A stretch of DNA of 36,955 bases from an uncultured Bacilli bacterium (GCA_934098745.1 CAKOPG010000015.1:1-36955), one strand, 5' to 3'; positions 1 to 9,322 are shown, numbered from the stretch's first letter. Notes: generated from the sequence alone by a model not told the origin. Translations and numbers: made by a program.

Positions 1-3000
1 GATATGAGTGGAGAGAGCTTAGATACCATCGTATGGACCCAAGTAGATCAAGTAATTGAAGATAGTTTTGAAATAACCAGATTAAGTAATAATTATCAAA
101 TAATAAATGCTACGGTCGTAAATGCTACTAAGAATATTGTTAGTTATGCTATAACTAATAGTAATGTAGAACCAGTTAAGAATAATAATTCTTCAGTAGT
201 GGTAAGTCCTCTTATTAATAATGTTAGTGATGTTAAGGCTACACAGATAGATAATGAGACAACTAGTTGGATAAGTATTCCTGAAGAAGAGCAAAGTAGA
301 ATATATACTTTGGAATATGTAGTAAGTAGTACCGGAACGTATTATGTTTGGTTTAAAGATAGTGATGGGAAGGTAATTAATAAAAGTATCGAAATAAGTG
401 AAGTTAATAATAATAAACCATCATGTACATTTAGTGAGTTTAATCCAGTAACTATTAATAATGGTGATACTTCCAAAATTACTTTAACATGTACTGATAA
501 CATAGGATTAATAGGTAGTAGTGATATTACTAAAGATAATCTTGTATTATCAAATGATGTAATTGATATAAGTAAGATAGAAAAAGAAAATATAGATAAT
601 GGATATAAATATATTATTACAGTAACTGCTAAGAGTAATACTGGTAATGTCACAATAAAATTAAATAATAATATACTAATAAATAGTATAGGTAATGGAA
701 ATGATGCAGTAACATCTAATAAATTAGGTATTACTAGTACCTTTAGTATTACTTATAAAGATGTGGAAAATACAGAATTTAGTGGAATCCATGAAGAAGA
801 ATATCCTCAAACATATGAGTCTGGGATAATAACTCCATTAGATATACCTAGTAAAAAGGGATATACCTTTAATGGATATTATCTAGAATCAGATGGTAGT
901 GGTGATAGAGTAGCTAAAATATCAGATGATCAAACAGACAATATAATTTTATATGCTAAATGGGTCGATGATATAGCCCCATATGGCGTAGCTAACTTAT
1001 CACTTCAAAGTGGGACGTTTGCCTTAAGTTTATCTAACTATGGTGATGATGGCTCGGGATTAACAGGTACCTTTGGTTTTGCCTTAATAAATACAGGTAC
1101 CTGTGAGGCAGCTACTTATGAAGATACTACAGATATCTCAAAAGCATATAGTGATAACTTCACAGAAAATACAACGTATTATGGCTGTATAAAACTTACC
1201 GATAATAGTGGTAATATTACATATTTAACATCTGCTAAAATAACATATGAATATGAGCTAAATTACCCTAACATTGTCGCAAATTATTCTTGTGCTAATA
1301 TTTCAACTGGAAGTTCACCATATTTACTGACATATACTGGAAATTGTCAAGTTGTTAATAGTAGTAATTGTGTAACGATAGATAGTAGTGCTAATAGTTA
1401 CTGTGTTAAGTTTTTAACAAGTGGTAAATTAACTTTAAGAAAAAAATCCACAATAGATGCTTTTCTAGTCGGCGGAGGCGGCGGTGGCAGTACGAGTTCC
1501 TATGCATGTGGTGGTGGCGGCGGATATACGAAAACACAAAAAGACATACTCTTATCAGCCAATGAGGAGTATTCCATCACGGTTGGTAGTGGTGGTAGTG
1601 CCAATAATAATGGCGGTAGTAGCTCGGCTTTTGGTTATTCTGCTACTGGGGGATATAAAGGTGTATCAGAAAGCAAAGGTGGGGATGGTGGATCCGGTGG
1701 CGGATACTGGCAAAAGGCCGGAGCTGCTTATGGAGCAAGTTCCTCAGGAACTGGACAAGGAACGACAACATGTGAATTTGGCGATGGAACAATATATAGC
1801 TGTAATAGGGGATCAAACTATGCCTATAGTGGCGGCGGTAGCGGTCAGGATGTTACAACAAAACCAGCTGGCGGTGGCGGAGCTGGCGGATCTTCCTCAA
1901 ATGCTTATGGTGGTAATGGTACAGCCAATACCGGTGGCGGCGGCGGCGGCGGATATTTTGGCGCTGGAAGCGGCGGTTCTGGAATAGTAATAATGAGAAA
2001 TTCCAAATCCAGCACTATTAATGATGTAGTTTCATTAATTTTAACCTACGACAATAATGGCGGTAGCGGTTGCTATTCAAAATCTATTGTTAATGGTTCT
2101 AAGTATGGTAAGTTATGTACCCCAGTAAGAGATGGCTATACTTTCGATGGTTGGTATACAGAAGTATCTGGCGGCAGTGAAATAACTGAAGATGATAAAG
2201 TAACGGTTACTGAAGATCAAACAATATATGCTCATTGGGTTGAACTTACTAAACCAGTAATTACCTTTGTACCAAATGGTAATAATAGTTATAAGAATGG
2301 AAGTATAAGTTCAGTAATTAGTGTATCTAAAAGCAGTACAAATCTAGATTTAAGTAGTTTAAAATATATATATTCGGCGGATATTAATGCCACTCCAAAT
2401 ATATCTTTTGCCCGTGGGGAAGAAGTGAAATTGGAAAATGCTACCGGTATATATTATCTGATTGCTTCCGCTTGTGATGTAGCAGGAAATTGTGCCAAAG
2501 AAGTATCTAATCCATTTTATGTAGATAATACTTCACCTACCGGAACGATGTCTTTATCATTTAAATCAGGTTATATCAATGTAATAGTAAATGCCACGGA
2601 TAACGAGAGTGGTATTAAGGAATACGGTTATTTAATTCAAAAAGATAACACTACTTGTCCAACAAGTGGATATACCTCTTCAGCCAATAATAATTATTTT
2701 TTAGTTGCCTATGATGACGGAAATTATACCGCGTGTGTAAAGATAATAGATAAAGCCGGTAATGCTGGTTATATTAGCAATAATATTAATTTAGATATCA
2801 GAAGTATTACTTATAAAGATGTCGGTAATATAGAATTCAGTGGCGTGCATGAAGATGATTATCCGGCCATTTATAATATTGGGGAAACAACAGTATTAGA
2901 CAACCCAACAAAGGTTGGTTATACATTTTATGGGTATTATCTAGAATCAGATGGTAGTGGTAATCAAATAACCGAAATATCATCTACTGAAAATAGTAAT

Positions 3001-6000
3001 ATTACCTTATATGCGAAATGGGTCGATGATGTAGCCCCATATGGTATAGCTAGTTTATCCTTAATTGATGGTAAATTTACCTTAAGTTTATTTAATTATG
3101 GTGATGATGGTGTAGGGCTTACAGATCCTTTTGGCTTTGCTTTAATAAGCACCGGTACCTGTGAGGCCGCAACCTATGAAAATACGACAGATATCTCTAA
3201 AGTTTATAACGATGAATATACAAATGGAACGACATATTACGGTTGTATTAAGTTAACTGATAAAAATAATAATGTTGCCTATTTAAAATCATCTGAAATA
3301 ACATATATATATGCTTCAGGAAGTGAATCTTATACGACATCTGGAGAACATACATTTATTGTTCCAGTAACAGGAACTTATAAATTAGAAGTATGGGGTG
3401 CCCAAGGCGGTGGCTATAGTTCTTATACAGGTGGTTACGGGGCATATGCTGTAGGTTATATTTCAAAAAAGCGAGGAGAAACAATCTATATTAATGTCGG
3501 TGGTGCTGGTAAGACAGGAGTAAAAAGTGAATCAAGTGTTTTAACAACCGGTGGCTACAATGGTGGCGGCAATAACACATCAAGTACATATGGTGTAGGT
3601 TCTTCAGGCGGTGGGGCAACCCATATGGCTTCAGTTTCTGGAGAATTAAGTTCCTTAAGCAATAATTTAAATGCTGTATTAATTGTGTCAGCCGGTGGCG
3701 GCGGTGGTGGACAAGAAACAGAATGGATTGGATATTGTTATGGTGGCTCCGGCGGTGGCATAACAGGAACAGTTGGTTCATTAAATCCAAATAGAGATAC
3801 CGGAGGACGCGTCAATTTGGCTGAAACTCCAACCCAAAGTAGTGGTAATGCTATAGGTGCTGGCGAAAATAGTTCTTCATGGCTAGGTAGCGGTGGTGGT
3901 GGCTATTATGGCGGATATTCTGGTTGTGGCGGCTCCGGTGGGTCTAGTTATATTGGCAATAGCTTATTAACTGATAAAGTAATGTATTGCTATAATTGTG
4001 AAACTTCTTCTGTCGAATCAACTAAGACTATTTCTACGACATGTACAAGCAGTACTCCAACTGAGAATTGTGCTAAAAGTGGTAATGGCGCAGCTAAAAT
4101 TACTTATGATATTGTAGAAATGTCTGTTTCTTTAATATTAACATATAACAATAATGGTGGAACTGGTTGCTATGCTAAAACTATTACCAATGGTTCTAGG
4201 TATGGTGAATTATGTATGCCAACAAGAGATGGCTATAAGTTTGCTGGTTGGTATACGGAGTCATCCGGTGGTAATAAAGTAACTGAAAATGATGAAGTAA
4301 CCGTTACCGAAAATCAAACTATATATGCCCATTGGGAAAAAAATGCTCTACCAATTATAAATATTTCACCTAATGGTAATTCGGGATATGTAAAGGGTAA
4401 TATTACAAATAAAATAGTAGTTACTAAAGGAGATAATCGCTTAAATAAAAGTAGTTTAAAATATATATATTCGACGGATATTAATGCGGAACCTGATAAT
4501 AGTTTTATATCTGGTAATAGTTATACTTTAGAAAATGCTAGTGGAATATATTATTTAATAGTTAAAGCTTGTGATATAGCAGGTAATTGTGTTAAAGAAA
4601 TATCTAATCCATTTTATGTTGATAATATTATTCCTACGGGAGAATTATCATTATCAAAGAATACCAATATAATAACTGCTACAATATCTACGAATATTGG
4701 TGGCAGTGGTATTAAGGAATATGGTTATTTACTTCAAACGAGTGATAGCTGTCCAACAAGTGGATATACCTCTTCTCAAAATGATACATACAATTTTGCC
4801 ATCTCAGCTAAAGGAACATATTATGTATGTGTAAAAATTACTAATAATGTAGATAATTCAGTAATAATTTCTGGAGAAATAGTAATTGAAAATATTAGTT
4901 ATACTTATCAGCAAGTATCAACTAGTTATTCATGTGCTAATAAATCCGTTGGTTCATCATACATCTTTACATATACCGGTAATTGTGAAGTTGTAGCTAA
5001 TGGTGATAATGGTTGGAAAATTAGATATTTAAGTAGTGGTAATCTAACATTACCAAGTGAATTTAGTGTTGACCTCTTCTTAGTCGGTGGCGGCGGCGGC
5101 GGAAGTGGTTCTGCTGGCGGTGGTGGTGGTTATACCGCAACTTACTTAGATCAAGTAATTGCCGCCGGAACATATACTGTCCAAGTCGGTGCTCAAGTAT
5201 CATCTGGAAGTAGTGGTAATAAGTCATACTTTGGAGATGCCAGCAAATATGTGGCTAATGGAGGAGGTGCCGGTGGTAATGGCTCTGGCGGATCCGGAGG
5301 CTCTGGCGGCGGTGGCCGAGGTGGTACATGTTGTGTATCATACGATGGAAACCAAGGTGTATGTAATGCTGCCTCTGAAGCCGATGGTGGTGCTGGTGGT
5401 TCATTTGGATCTAACGGATATGGCGGTAGCGGTTGTAGTATGCCATGGGGAACTGGAGCTGGTGCCGGAGGTAGCGGCCAAGGAAATACAACTTGTGAGT
5501 TTGGTCTAGGAACAACTTCTGGTTGTATGACCGGAGTATCAGCATATTCAGCCGGAGGCCATGGAAAAAGTGGTACTTCCGTTAGTGCCAATAGCGGTAA
5601 TGGTGGCGGCAGAAGTTCTGCCGGAAGTTCAGGAATAGTCATAATGAGAAGTACATCAATAACCGATGTCACTATAAATGATGAAGTAATAGGTACTTAT
5701 AATGGCGAAGTGAAAGTCGTAGAAAGCGATGGTAATTATAAAATAACTTTCTATACGAGTGGTAGTTTAGTTCTTAAGAAAGCACTTAATGTCGATCTCT
5801 TCTTAGTCGGCGGTGGTGGTGGCGGTAATAGTGGTGGTGGCGGTGGTGGTTACACCAAAACTTACACTAACGAAACAATTGAAGCCGGTATTTATGAAAT
5901 AAAAATTGGTAATGGAGGTAATACCTCAAGTAATGGCGGTACGACATACTTTGGAACAGTAGAAACATATTTTGCTAATGGCGGAAATGGCAGCACCAGT

Positions 6001-6378
6001 TACAGTGGAGCAAATGGCGGATCTGGTGGTGGTGGAAGAGGTGGTGTATGTTGCGTATCATACGATGCCAACCAAGGCGTATGTAACGCTTCGTCTGAAG
6101 CTGGCGGTGGAGCTGGCGGAGCATTTGGAACCAATGGTTCAGCTGGCGGCAGTTGTAGTATGTCATGGGGAGCTGGAGCTGGTAGTGGCGGCAGTGGTCA
6201 AGGAACAACAACTTGTGAATTTGGAGAAGGAACGACATCTAGTTGTAATAGTGGAGTAACGAGTTACGCTAAAGGAGGACCGGGATATATTTCTTCAGGA
6301 GCCATGAATACCGGTAATGGTGGCGGTAGAAATTCAGCTGGTGGCTCAGGAATATTAATTATTCGTAATACGAGATAA
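1..6378 (+). CDS. Giant Gly-rich / InlB-repeat surface protein, 5' end outside window (paralogue 1)
   Basis: The reading frame is open from base 1. Alignment with the paralogues at 6671 and 29712 shows that the first ATG (base 4) is internal: about 170 residues, including the membrane anchor, lie upstream of the window. Visible modules are Ig-like segments, Listeria-Bacteroides/InlB B-type repeats (ending in YAKW or YAHW near bases 963, 2238, 3021 and 4335) and four Gly-rich domains at about 1460-1998, 3331-4115, 5068-5650 and 5791-6378. Three of these have the FLVGGGGGG start and GSGIVIMRN-type end; the one at 3331 is of the ALK-like kind (YKLEVWGAQGG). Conserved Cys pairs (TTCEFG...SC) suggest an extracellular, disulfide-bonded protein. 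It has no LPXTG motif. Relative to the paralogues it has about 30 extra residues near bases 175-270. A surface or adhesin role is inferred; no ligand can be named. Confidence 0.85.
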   Translation, partial: DMSGESLDTIVWTQVDQVIEDSFEITRLSNNYQIINATVVNATKNIVSYAITNSNVEPVKNNNSSVVVSPLINNVSDVKATQIDNETTSWISIPEEEQSRIYTLEYVVSSTGTYYVWFKDSDGKVINKSIEISEVNNNKPSCTFSEFNPVTINNGDTSKITLTCTDNIGLIGSSDITKDNLVLSNDVIDISKIEKENIDNGYKYIITVTAKSNTGNVTIKLNNNILINSIGNGNDAVTSNKLGITSTFSITYKDVENTEFSGIHEEEYPQTYESGIITPLDIPSKKGYTFNGYYLESDGSGDRVAKISDDQTDNIILYAKWVDDIAPYGVANLSLQSGTFALSLSNYGDDGSGLTGTFGFALINTGTCEAATYEDTTDISKAYSDNFTENTTYYGCIKLTDNSGNITYLTSAKITYEYELNYPNIVANYSCANISTGSSPYLLTYTGNCQVVNSSNCVTIDSSANSYCVKFLTSGKLTLRKKSTIDAFLVGGGGGGSTSSYACGGGGGYTKTQKDILLSANEEYSITVGSGGSANNNGGSSSAFGYSATGGYKGVSESKGGDGGSGGGYWQKAGAAYGASSSGTGQGTTTCEFGDGTIYSCNRGSNYAYSGGGSGQDVTTKPAGGGGAGGSSSNAYGGNGTANTGGGGGGGYFGAGSGGSGIVIMRNSKSSTINDVVSLILTYDNNGGSGCYSKSIVNGSKYGKLCTPVRDGYTFDGWYTEVSGGSEITEDDKVTVTEDQTIYAHWVELTKPVITFVPNGNNSYKNGSISSVISVSKSSTNLDLSSLKYIYSADINATPNISFARGEEVKLENATGIYYLIASACDVAGNCAKEVSNPFYVDNTSPTGTMSLSFKSGYINVIVNATDNESGIKEYGYLIQKDNTTCPTSGYTSSANNNYFLVAYDDGNYTACVKIIDKAGNAGYISNNINLDIRSITYKDVGNIEFSGVHEDDYPAIYNIGETTVLDNPTKVGYTFYGYYLESDGSGNQITEISSTENSNITLYAKWVDDVAPYGIASLSLIDGKFTLSLFNYGDDGVGLTDPFGFALISTGTCEAATYENTTDISKVYNDEYTNGTTYYGCIKLTDKNNNVAYLKSSEITYIYASGSESYTTSGEHTFIVPVTGTYKLEVWGAQGGGYSSYTGGYGAYAVGYISKKRGETIYINVGGAGKTGVKSESSVLTTGGYNGGGNNTSSTYGVGSSGGGATHMASVSGELSSLSNNLNAVLIVSAGGGGGGQETEWIGYCYGGSGGGITGTVGSLNPNRDTGGRVNLAETPTQSSGNAIGAGENSSSWLGSGGGGYYGGYSGCGGSGGSSYIGNSLLTDKVMYCYNCETSSVESTKTISTTCTSSTPTENCAKSGNGAAKITYDIVEMSVSLILTYNNNGGTGCYAKTITNGSRYGELCMPTRDGYKFAGWYTESSGGNKVTENDEVTVTENQTIYAHWEKNALPIINISPNGNSGYVKGNITNKIVVTKGDNRLNKSSLKYIYSTDINAEPDNSFISGNSYTLENASGIYYLIVKACDIAGNCVKEISNPFYVDNIIPTGELSLSKNTNIITATISTNIGGSGIKEYGYLLQTSDSCPTSGYTSSQNDTYNFAISAKGTYYVCVKITNNVDNSVIISGEIVIENISYTYQQVSTSYSCANKSVGSSYIFTYTGNCEVVANGDNGWKIRYLSSGNLTLPSEFSVDLFLVGGGGGGSGSAGGGGGYTATYLDQVIAAGTYTVQVGAQVSSGSSGNKSYFGDASKYVANGGGAGGNGSGGSGGSGGGGRGGTCCVSYDGNQGVCNAASEADGGAGGSFGSNGYGGSGCSMPWGTGAGAGGSGQGNTTCEFGLGTTSGCMTGVSAYSAGGHGKSGTSVSANSGNGGGRSSAGSSGIVIMRSTSITDVTINDEVIGTYNGEVKVVESDGNYKITFYTSGSLVLKKALNVDLFLVGGGGGGNSGGGGGGYTKTYTNETIEAGIYEIKIGNGGNTSSNGGTTYFGTVETYFANGGNGSTSYSGANGGSGGGGRGGVCCVSYDANQGVCNASSEAGGGAGGAFGTNGSAGGSCSMSWGAGAGSGGSGQGTTTCEFGEGTTSSCNSGVTSYAKGGPGYISSGAMNTGNGGGRNSAGGSGILIIRNTR

Positions 6379-6404
6379 AATATAATTTAAGTCTTACTTT
6401 ATAT

Positions 6405-6435
6405 AGAACAGAGAAAAATAATCTCTGTTCTTTTT
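6405..6435 (+). terminator. Intrinsic terminator of paralogue 1
   Basis: A perfect 10-bp stem (AGAACAGAGA / TCTCTGTTCT) with a 7-nt A-rich loop is followed by a T run. The same hairpin, with its flanks, follows the paralogue ending at 36629, so the duplicated unit includes its terminator. Confidence 0.85.
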
Positions 6436-6456
6436 CTAATGAAATTAATAAAAAAT

Positions 6457-6481
6457 GCCCTTAAGTAATATACTTAAGGAC
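6457..6481. repeat. Cassette 1 left inverted repeat
   Basis: Dyad site CCTTAAGTA-ATA-TACTTAAGG with flanking GC and AC. It pairs with 6628-6652, whose centre is TAT, the reverse complement; this defines the pair as inverted. On the minus strand the hairpin is followed by A and then T6, a terminator-like arrangement. Confidence 0.88.
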
Positions 6482-6509
6482 CCTTTTATTTTTTTATTTT
6501 CCTATATAA

Positions 6510-6538
6510 ATTATAGCATGACACTAATTTTCTGTAAA
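6510..6538 (-). promoter_or_regulatory. Promoter of cassette 1, facing away from its gene
   Basis: On the minus strand, -35 TTTACA (6533-6538), a 17-bp spacer and -10 TATAAT (6510-6515). About 65 bp around it are nearly identical to the forward promoter at 29612-29640. In this orientation it cannot transcribe the gene at 6671. Confidence 0.85.
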
Positions 6539-6591
6539 TACAAAATTTAACTTTTTATCTACTTTTATATTCTTTAAAATATGTCTTAAAG

Positions 6592-6606
6592 TCTTATAAT
6601 GCAAGG
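6592..6606 (-). promoter_or_regulatory. Conserved short dyad inside cassette 1
   Basis: The minus strand reads CCTTGCATTATAAGA, one arm slightly degenerate compared with CCTTA-CATTA-TAAGG in cassettes 2 and 3. It lies exactly 21 bp from the neighbouring 25-bp repeat in all three. It may be an accessory binding site for the recombinase or a regulator. Confidence 0.55.
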
Positions 6607-6627
6607 TATTTATAGGCATATGAAAAG

Positions 6628-6652
6628 GTCCTTAAGTATATTACTTAAGGAT
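6628..6652. repeat. Cassette 1 right inverted repeat
   Basis: Dyad site CCTTAAGTA-TAT-TACTTAAGG with flanking GT and AT, the inverted partner of 6457-6481. It ends 5 bp before the ribosome-binding site AAGGAG at 6658-6663. Confidence 0.88.
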
Positions 6653-6670
6653 ACAATAAGGAGTATAAAT

Positions 6671-9157
6671 ATGGCTGGTAGAAAGAAGAATATTTATTTA
6701 GCAGTAAGTGTTTTATTTATTGGTTTATTAATAATGGTCGGTACGTTTAGTTATTGGACATGGACGAGTAATGAGAATAAGAATATTGTTTTTAATACCG
6801 CTAAGGATTTAGCTGATTATATAATATATGACTCTGGAGAATCTAAATTTGTCGGAGACTTTAAAACTAGTAATAGTTATACTGATGGAGTTCATACGAC
6901 GGTATCTGTTTATAAAAAAGAAGAAGCTAGTAAAGCTATATTATATGCAACTATTTATATGAAAGTAAATAGTATTGGTAATAACTTAAGTAATACCAAG
7001 GGACTTAAATGGGTAATAACTGAAGGCGATAGTACAAACCCAGGTAATATTTTAGCTGAGGGTAATTTTATTGGAGCAAAGGCTAAAGATGAATTTATTA
7101 TATTACCATCCATCGAGGTAACGACATCAAAGAAAGAATATACGGTATGGATATGGTTAGATAGTAAATATGCGACGGCTGATATGAGTGGAGAAACTTT
7201 AGATACCATCGTATGGACTCAGGTAGATCAAGTAATTGAAGATAATTTTGAAATAACAAGATTAAGTAATAATTATCAAATAATAAATGCGACGGTAGTA
7301 AATGCTACCAAGAATATTGTTAGTTATGCCATAACTAATAGTAATGTAGAACCAAGTGATTGGGTAAATATTACGGATGAAGAACAGAGTAGAATATATA
7401 CTTTGGAATATGCTGTAAGTAGTGCCGGAACATATTATGTTTGGTTTAAAGATACTGCTGGAAAGATAATTAATAAGAGTATTGAAATAAGTGAAGTTAA
7501 TAACAATAAACCATCATGTACATTTAGTGAATTTAATCCAGTAACTATTAGTAATGGTGATACTTCTAAAATTACTTTAACATGTACTGATAACATAGGA
7601 TTAATAGGTAGTAGTGATATTACTAAAGATAATCTTGTATTATCAAATGATGTAATTGATATAAGTAAGATAGAAAAAGAAAATATAGATAATGGATATA
7701 AATATATTATTACAGTAACTGCTAAGAGTAATACTGGTAATGTTACAATAAAGTTAAATAATAATGTACTAATAAACAGTATAGGTAATGGTAATGAAGA
7801 AGTAACATCTAATAAATTAGGTATTACTAGTACCTTTAGTATTACTTATAAGGATGTCGGTGAGACAGAATTTAGTGGGGTACATGGGGCAAATGCGCCA
7901 ATTACTTATGAATCTGGGGTAGAAACAAATTTGGTTGATCCTACGAAAAGTGGTTATACTTTTAAGGGATGGTTTACTACATCCGATGGTAGTGGGGATG
8001 CTATTACAAAGATAGCTTCAACTCAAAAAGGAAATATTATATTGTATGCCAAATGGGTCGATGATATACCACCAACAGGAAGCGTAGCTTTATCTTTAAG
8101 TGGAACTGTAATTACCGCCACTGTTACCGCAAGTGATAGTGGCAGTGGAATAAAAGAATATGGTTATATAATTCAAGCTAGCAGTACTTGTCCAACTACA
8201 GGATATACAATAAGTACAAATAGTGTATATAATTTTGATATTACATCATCAGGAACATATTATGTATGTATTAAAATAACCGATAATGCAGGTAATTCGG
8301 CAACAATTTCTAAACAAATAGTTGTTACAAAAATTAATTATACTTACCAAGTACTATCGACTAATTATTCGTGTGCTAATAAATCATCTGGTTCATCATA
8401 TATATTTATTTATACCGGTAATTGTGAAGTAGTAGATGATTCAGCTACTGGTACAGGTAACTGGAAGATTAAATTTTTAACAAGTGGGGCTTTAACAACA
8501 AAAGTCGCTATTGATGTGGATGTATTTTTAGTTGGCGGAGGCGGCGGCGGTCAAGAAACTGCTGGAATCCATGGAGGCAGTGCCGGCGGCGGTGGATATA
8601 CGCAAACATATAAAAATATAAGTATAAGTGCCTCCCAAAATCAAAATATTCAAATAGGTAGTGGTGGCGCCGGTGGCGGATCAAGTGGTTCTGATGGTGG
8701 ACAAAGTTATTTCATATCAACATCTTATGCTGCAAATGGTGGTATTGGAGCTGCATTGAATAAGGCCGGAAATGGCGGCTCTGGTGGCGGGTGCAGTGGT
8801 GCTGCTGACGAAAAATACCCTGGTATCGGTGGCTCAGATGGTAGTTCTGGAACAACTAATAATACCCTTTGTACCATTGGCTATGGGCAGGGAACAACTA
8901 CTCGTGAATTTGGTGAATCCAGTGCGACACTTTATGCTGGTGGTGGTACCGGTGGTCAATATCGTTATAATTCTTGGCCTGGTCCATTGGCCGGTGGCGC
9001 TGGCGGCGGCGGAGCTGGTGGCGGTTATAATAGTGTCGCTGCAGATGGCGTTGCTAATACTGGCGGCGGTGGTGGCGGTGGTACACCATATTATGGAGTT
9101 TCAGTAAATGGAGGAAATGGCGGTTCTGGTATAGTAATAATTCGTAATGCTAGATAA
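6671..9157 (+). CDS. Gly-rich / InlB-repeat surface protein, 828 aa (paralogue 2)
   Basis: I start the gene at the ATG at 6671, 7 nt after AAGGAG (6658-6663). A longer frame from 6599 would begin inside the invertible element and would lack a ribosome site. Residues 8-30 form one hydrophobic segment ending GTFSYWTW, which resembles the signal/anchor of SipW-dependent (TasA-like) proteins; that resemblance is inference. A conserved N-terminal region and Ig-like segments follow, then one InlB-type repeat (about 7913-8057, ending LYAKW), a further Ig-like segment and one C-terminal Gly-rich domain (8513-9157) ending GSGIVIIRNAR. It is a short version of its 2305-aa paralogue. The Cys pair found in the other Gly-rich domains is replaced (TTREFG). 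With cassette 1 as drawn, the gene should be silent or nearly so. Confidence 0.85.
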   Translation: MAGRKKNIYLAVSVLFIGLLIMVGTFSYWTWTSNENKNIVFNTAKDLADYIIYDSGESKFVGDFKTSNSYTDGVHTTVSVYKKEEASKAILYATIYMKVNSIGNNLSNTKGLKWVITEGDSTNPGNILAEGNFIGAKAKDEFIILPSIEVTTSKKEYTVWIWLDSKYATADMSGETLDTIVWTQVDQVIEDNFEITRLSNNYQIINATVVNATKNIVSYAITNSNVEPSDWVNITDEEQSRIYTLEYAVSSAGTYYVWFKDTAGKIINKSIEISEVNNNKPSCTFSEFNPVTISNGDTSKITLTCTDNIGLIGSSDITKDNLVLSNDVIDISKIEKENIDNGYKYIITVTAKSNTGNVTIKLNNNVLINSIGNGNEEVTSNKLGITSTFSITYKDVGETEFSGVHGANAPITYESGVETNLVDPTKSGYTFKGWFTTSDGSGDAITKIASTQKGNIILYAKWVDDIPPTGSVALSLSGTVITATVTASDSGSGIKEYGYIIQASSTCPTTGYTISTNSVYNFDITSSGTYYVCIKITDNAGNSATISKQIVVTKINYTYQVLSTNYSCANKSSGSSYIFIYTGNCEVVDDSATGTGNWKIKFLTSGALTTKVAIDVDVFLVGGGGGGQETAGIHGGSAGGGGYTQTYKNISISASQNQNIQIGSGGAGGGSSGSDGGQSYFISTSYAANGGIGAALNKAGNGGSGGGCSGAADEKYPGIGGSDGSSGTTNNTLCTIGYGQGTTTREFGESSATLYAGGGTGGQYRYNSWPGPLAGGAGGGGAGGGYNSVAADGVANTGGGGGGGTPYYGVSVNGGNGGSGIVIIRNAR

Positions 9158-9180
9158 AGCAGTAATTGAATAACTATATC

Positions 9181-9216
9181 TTACGTCAGTCCCTTAGGGA
9201 TAATATCGTAAAAAAT
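9181..9216 (+). terminator. Weak possible terminator of paralogue 2
   Basis: Two short nested stems (TTACG/CGTAA and TCCC/GGGA) are followed by an A-rich, not T-rich, stretch. The downstream sequence is unlike that of the other two paralogues. The rest of 9158-9322 shows only AT-rich sequence and a possible -10 (TATAAT) near 9297. Confidence 0.25.
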
Positions 9217-9322
9217 TAAATTTAAAAAATGGAACCCTCAAAAATACTATTAAAAATTAAAGAAATATGATAAGATATATATTAAGTAAATAAAGATTAT
9301 AATACTTACAAAGAGGTAACCT

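Larger units (their letters stand above)
6457..6652. other. Invertible promoter cassette 1 (OFF orientation)
   Basis: This 196-bp element is bounded by two copies of a 25-bp dyad repeat in inverted orientation. Read on the minus strand, the interior matches the interiors of the cassettes at 29499 and 36708: first the AATACCTTGCATTATAAG block, then a variable AT-rich stretch, then the TTTACA-17-TATAAT promoter. Here the promoter points left, away from the gene at 6671. Reversal of both order and strand of two separate conserved blocks is what a site-specific inversion between the repeats would give. The element lies between the terminator of paralogue 1 and the ribosome-binding site of paralogue 2. 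The responsible recombinase is not in the window. Confidence 0.88.

Noticed and set aside
1484..1987. Long alternative frames across Gly-rich coding DNA (also near 5159, 5193, 5972, 8772, 31702, 34036, 35410, 36163)
   Set aside because: GGN-rich repeats keep other frames open; the products are Val/Ala/Met or Pro-rich low complexity without ribosome sites.
6457..6652. Cassettes as ordinary MITEs or IS remnants
   Set aside because: All three have a fixed place between terminator and ribosome site, constant spacing and an internal promoter, and I see no target-site duplication; this fits a switch better than a scattered mobile element.
6599..6670. Upstream ATG at 6599 extending paralogue 2 by 24 residues
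   Set aside because: It lies inside the invertible element, lacks a ribosome site and would be cut off by inversion; ATG 6671 has AAGGAG and matches paralogue 3.
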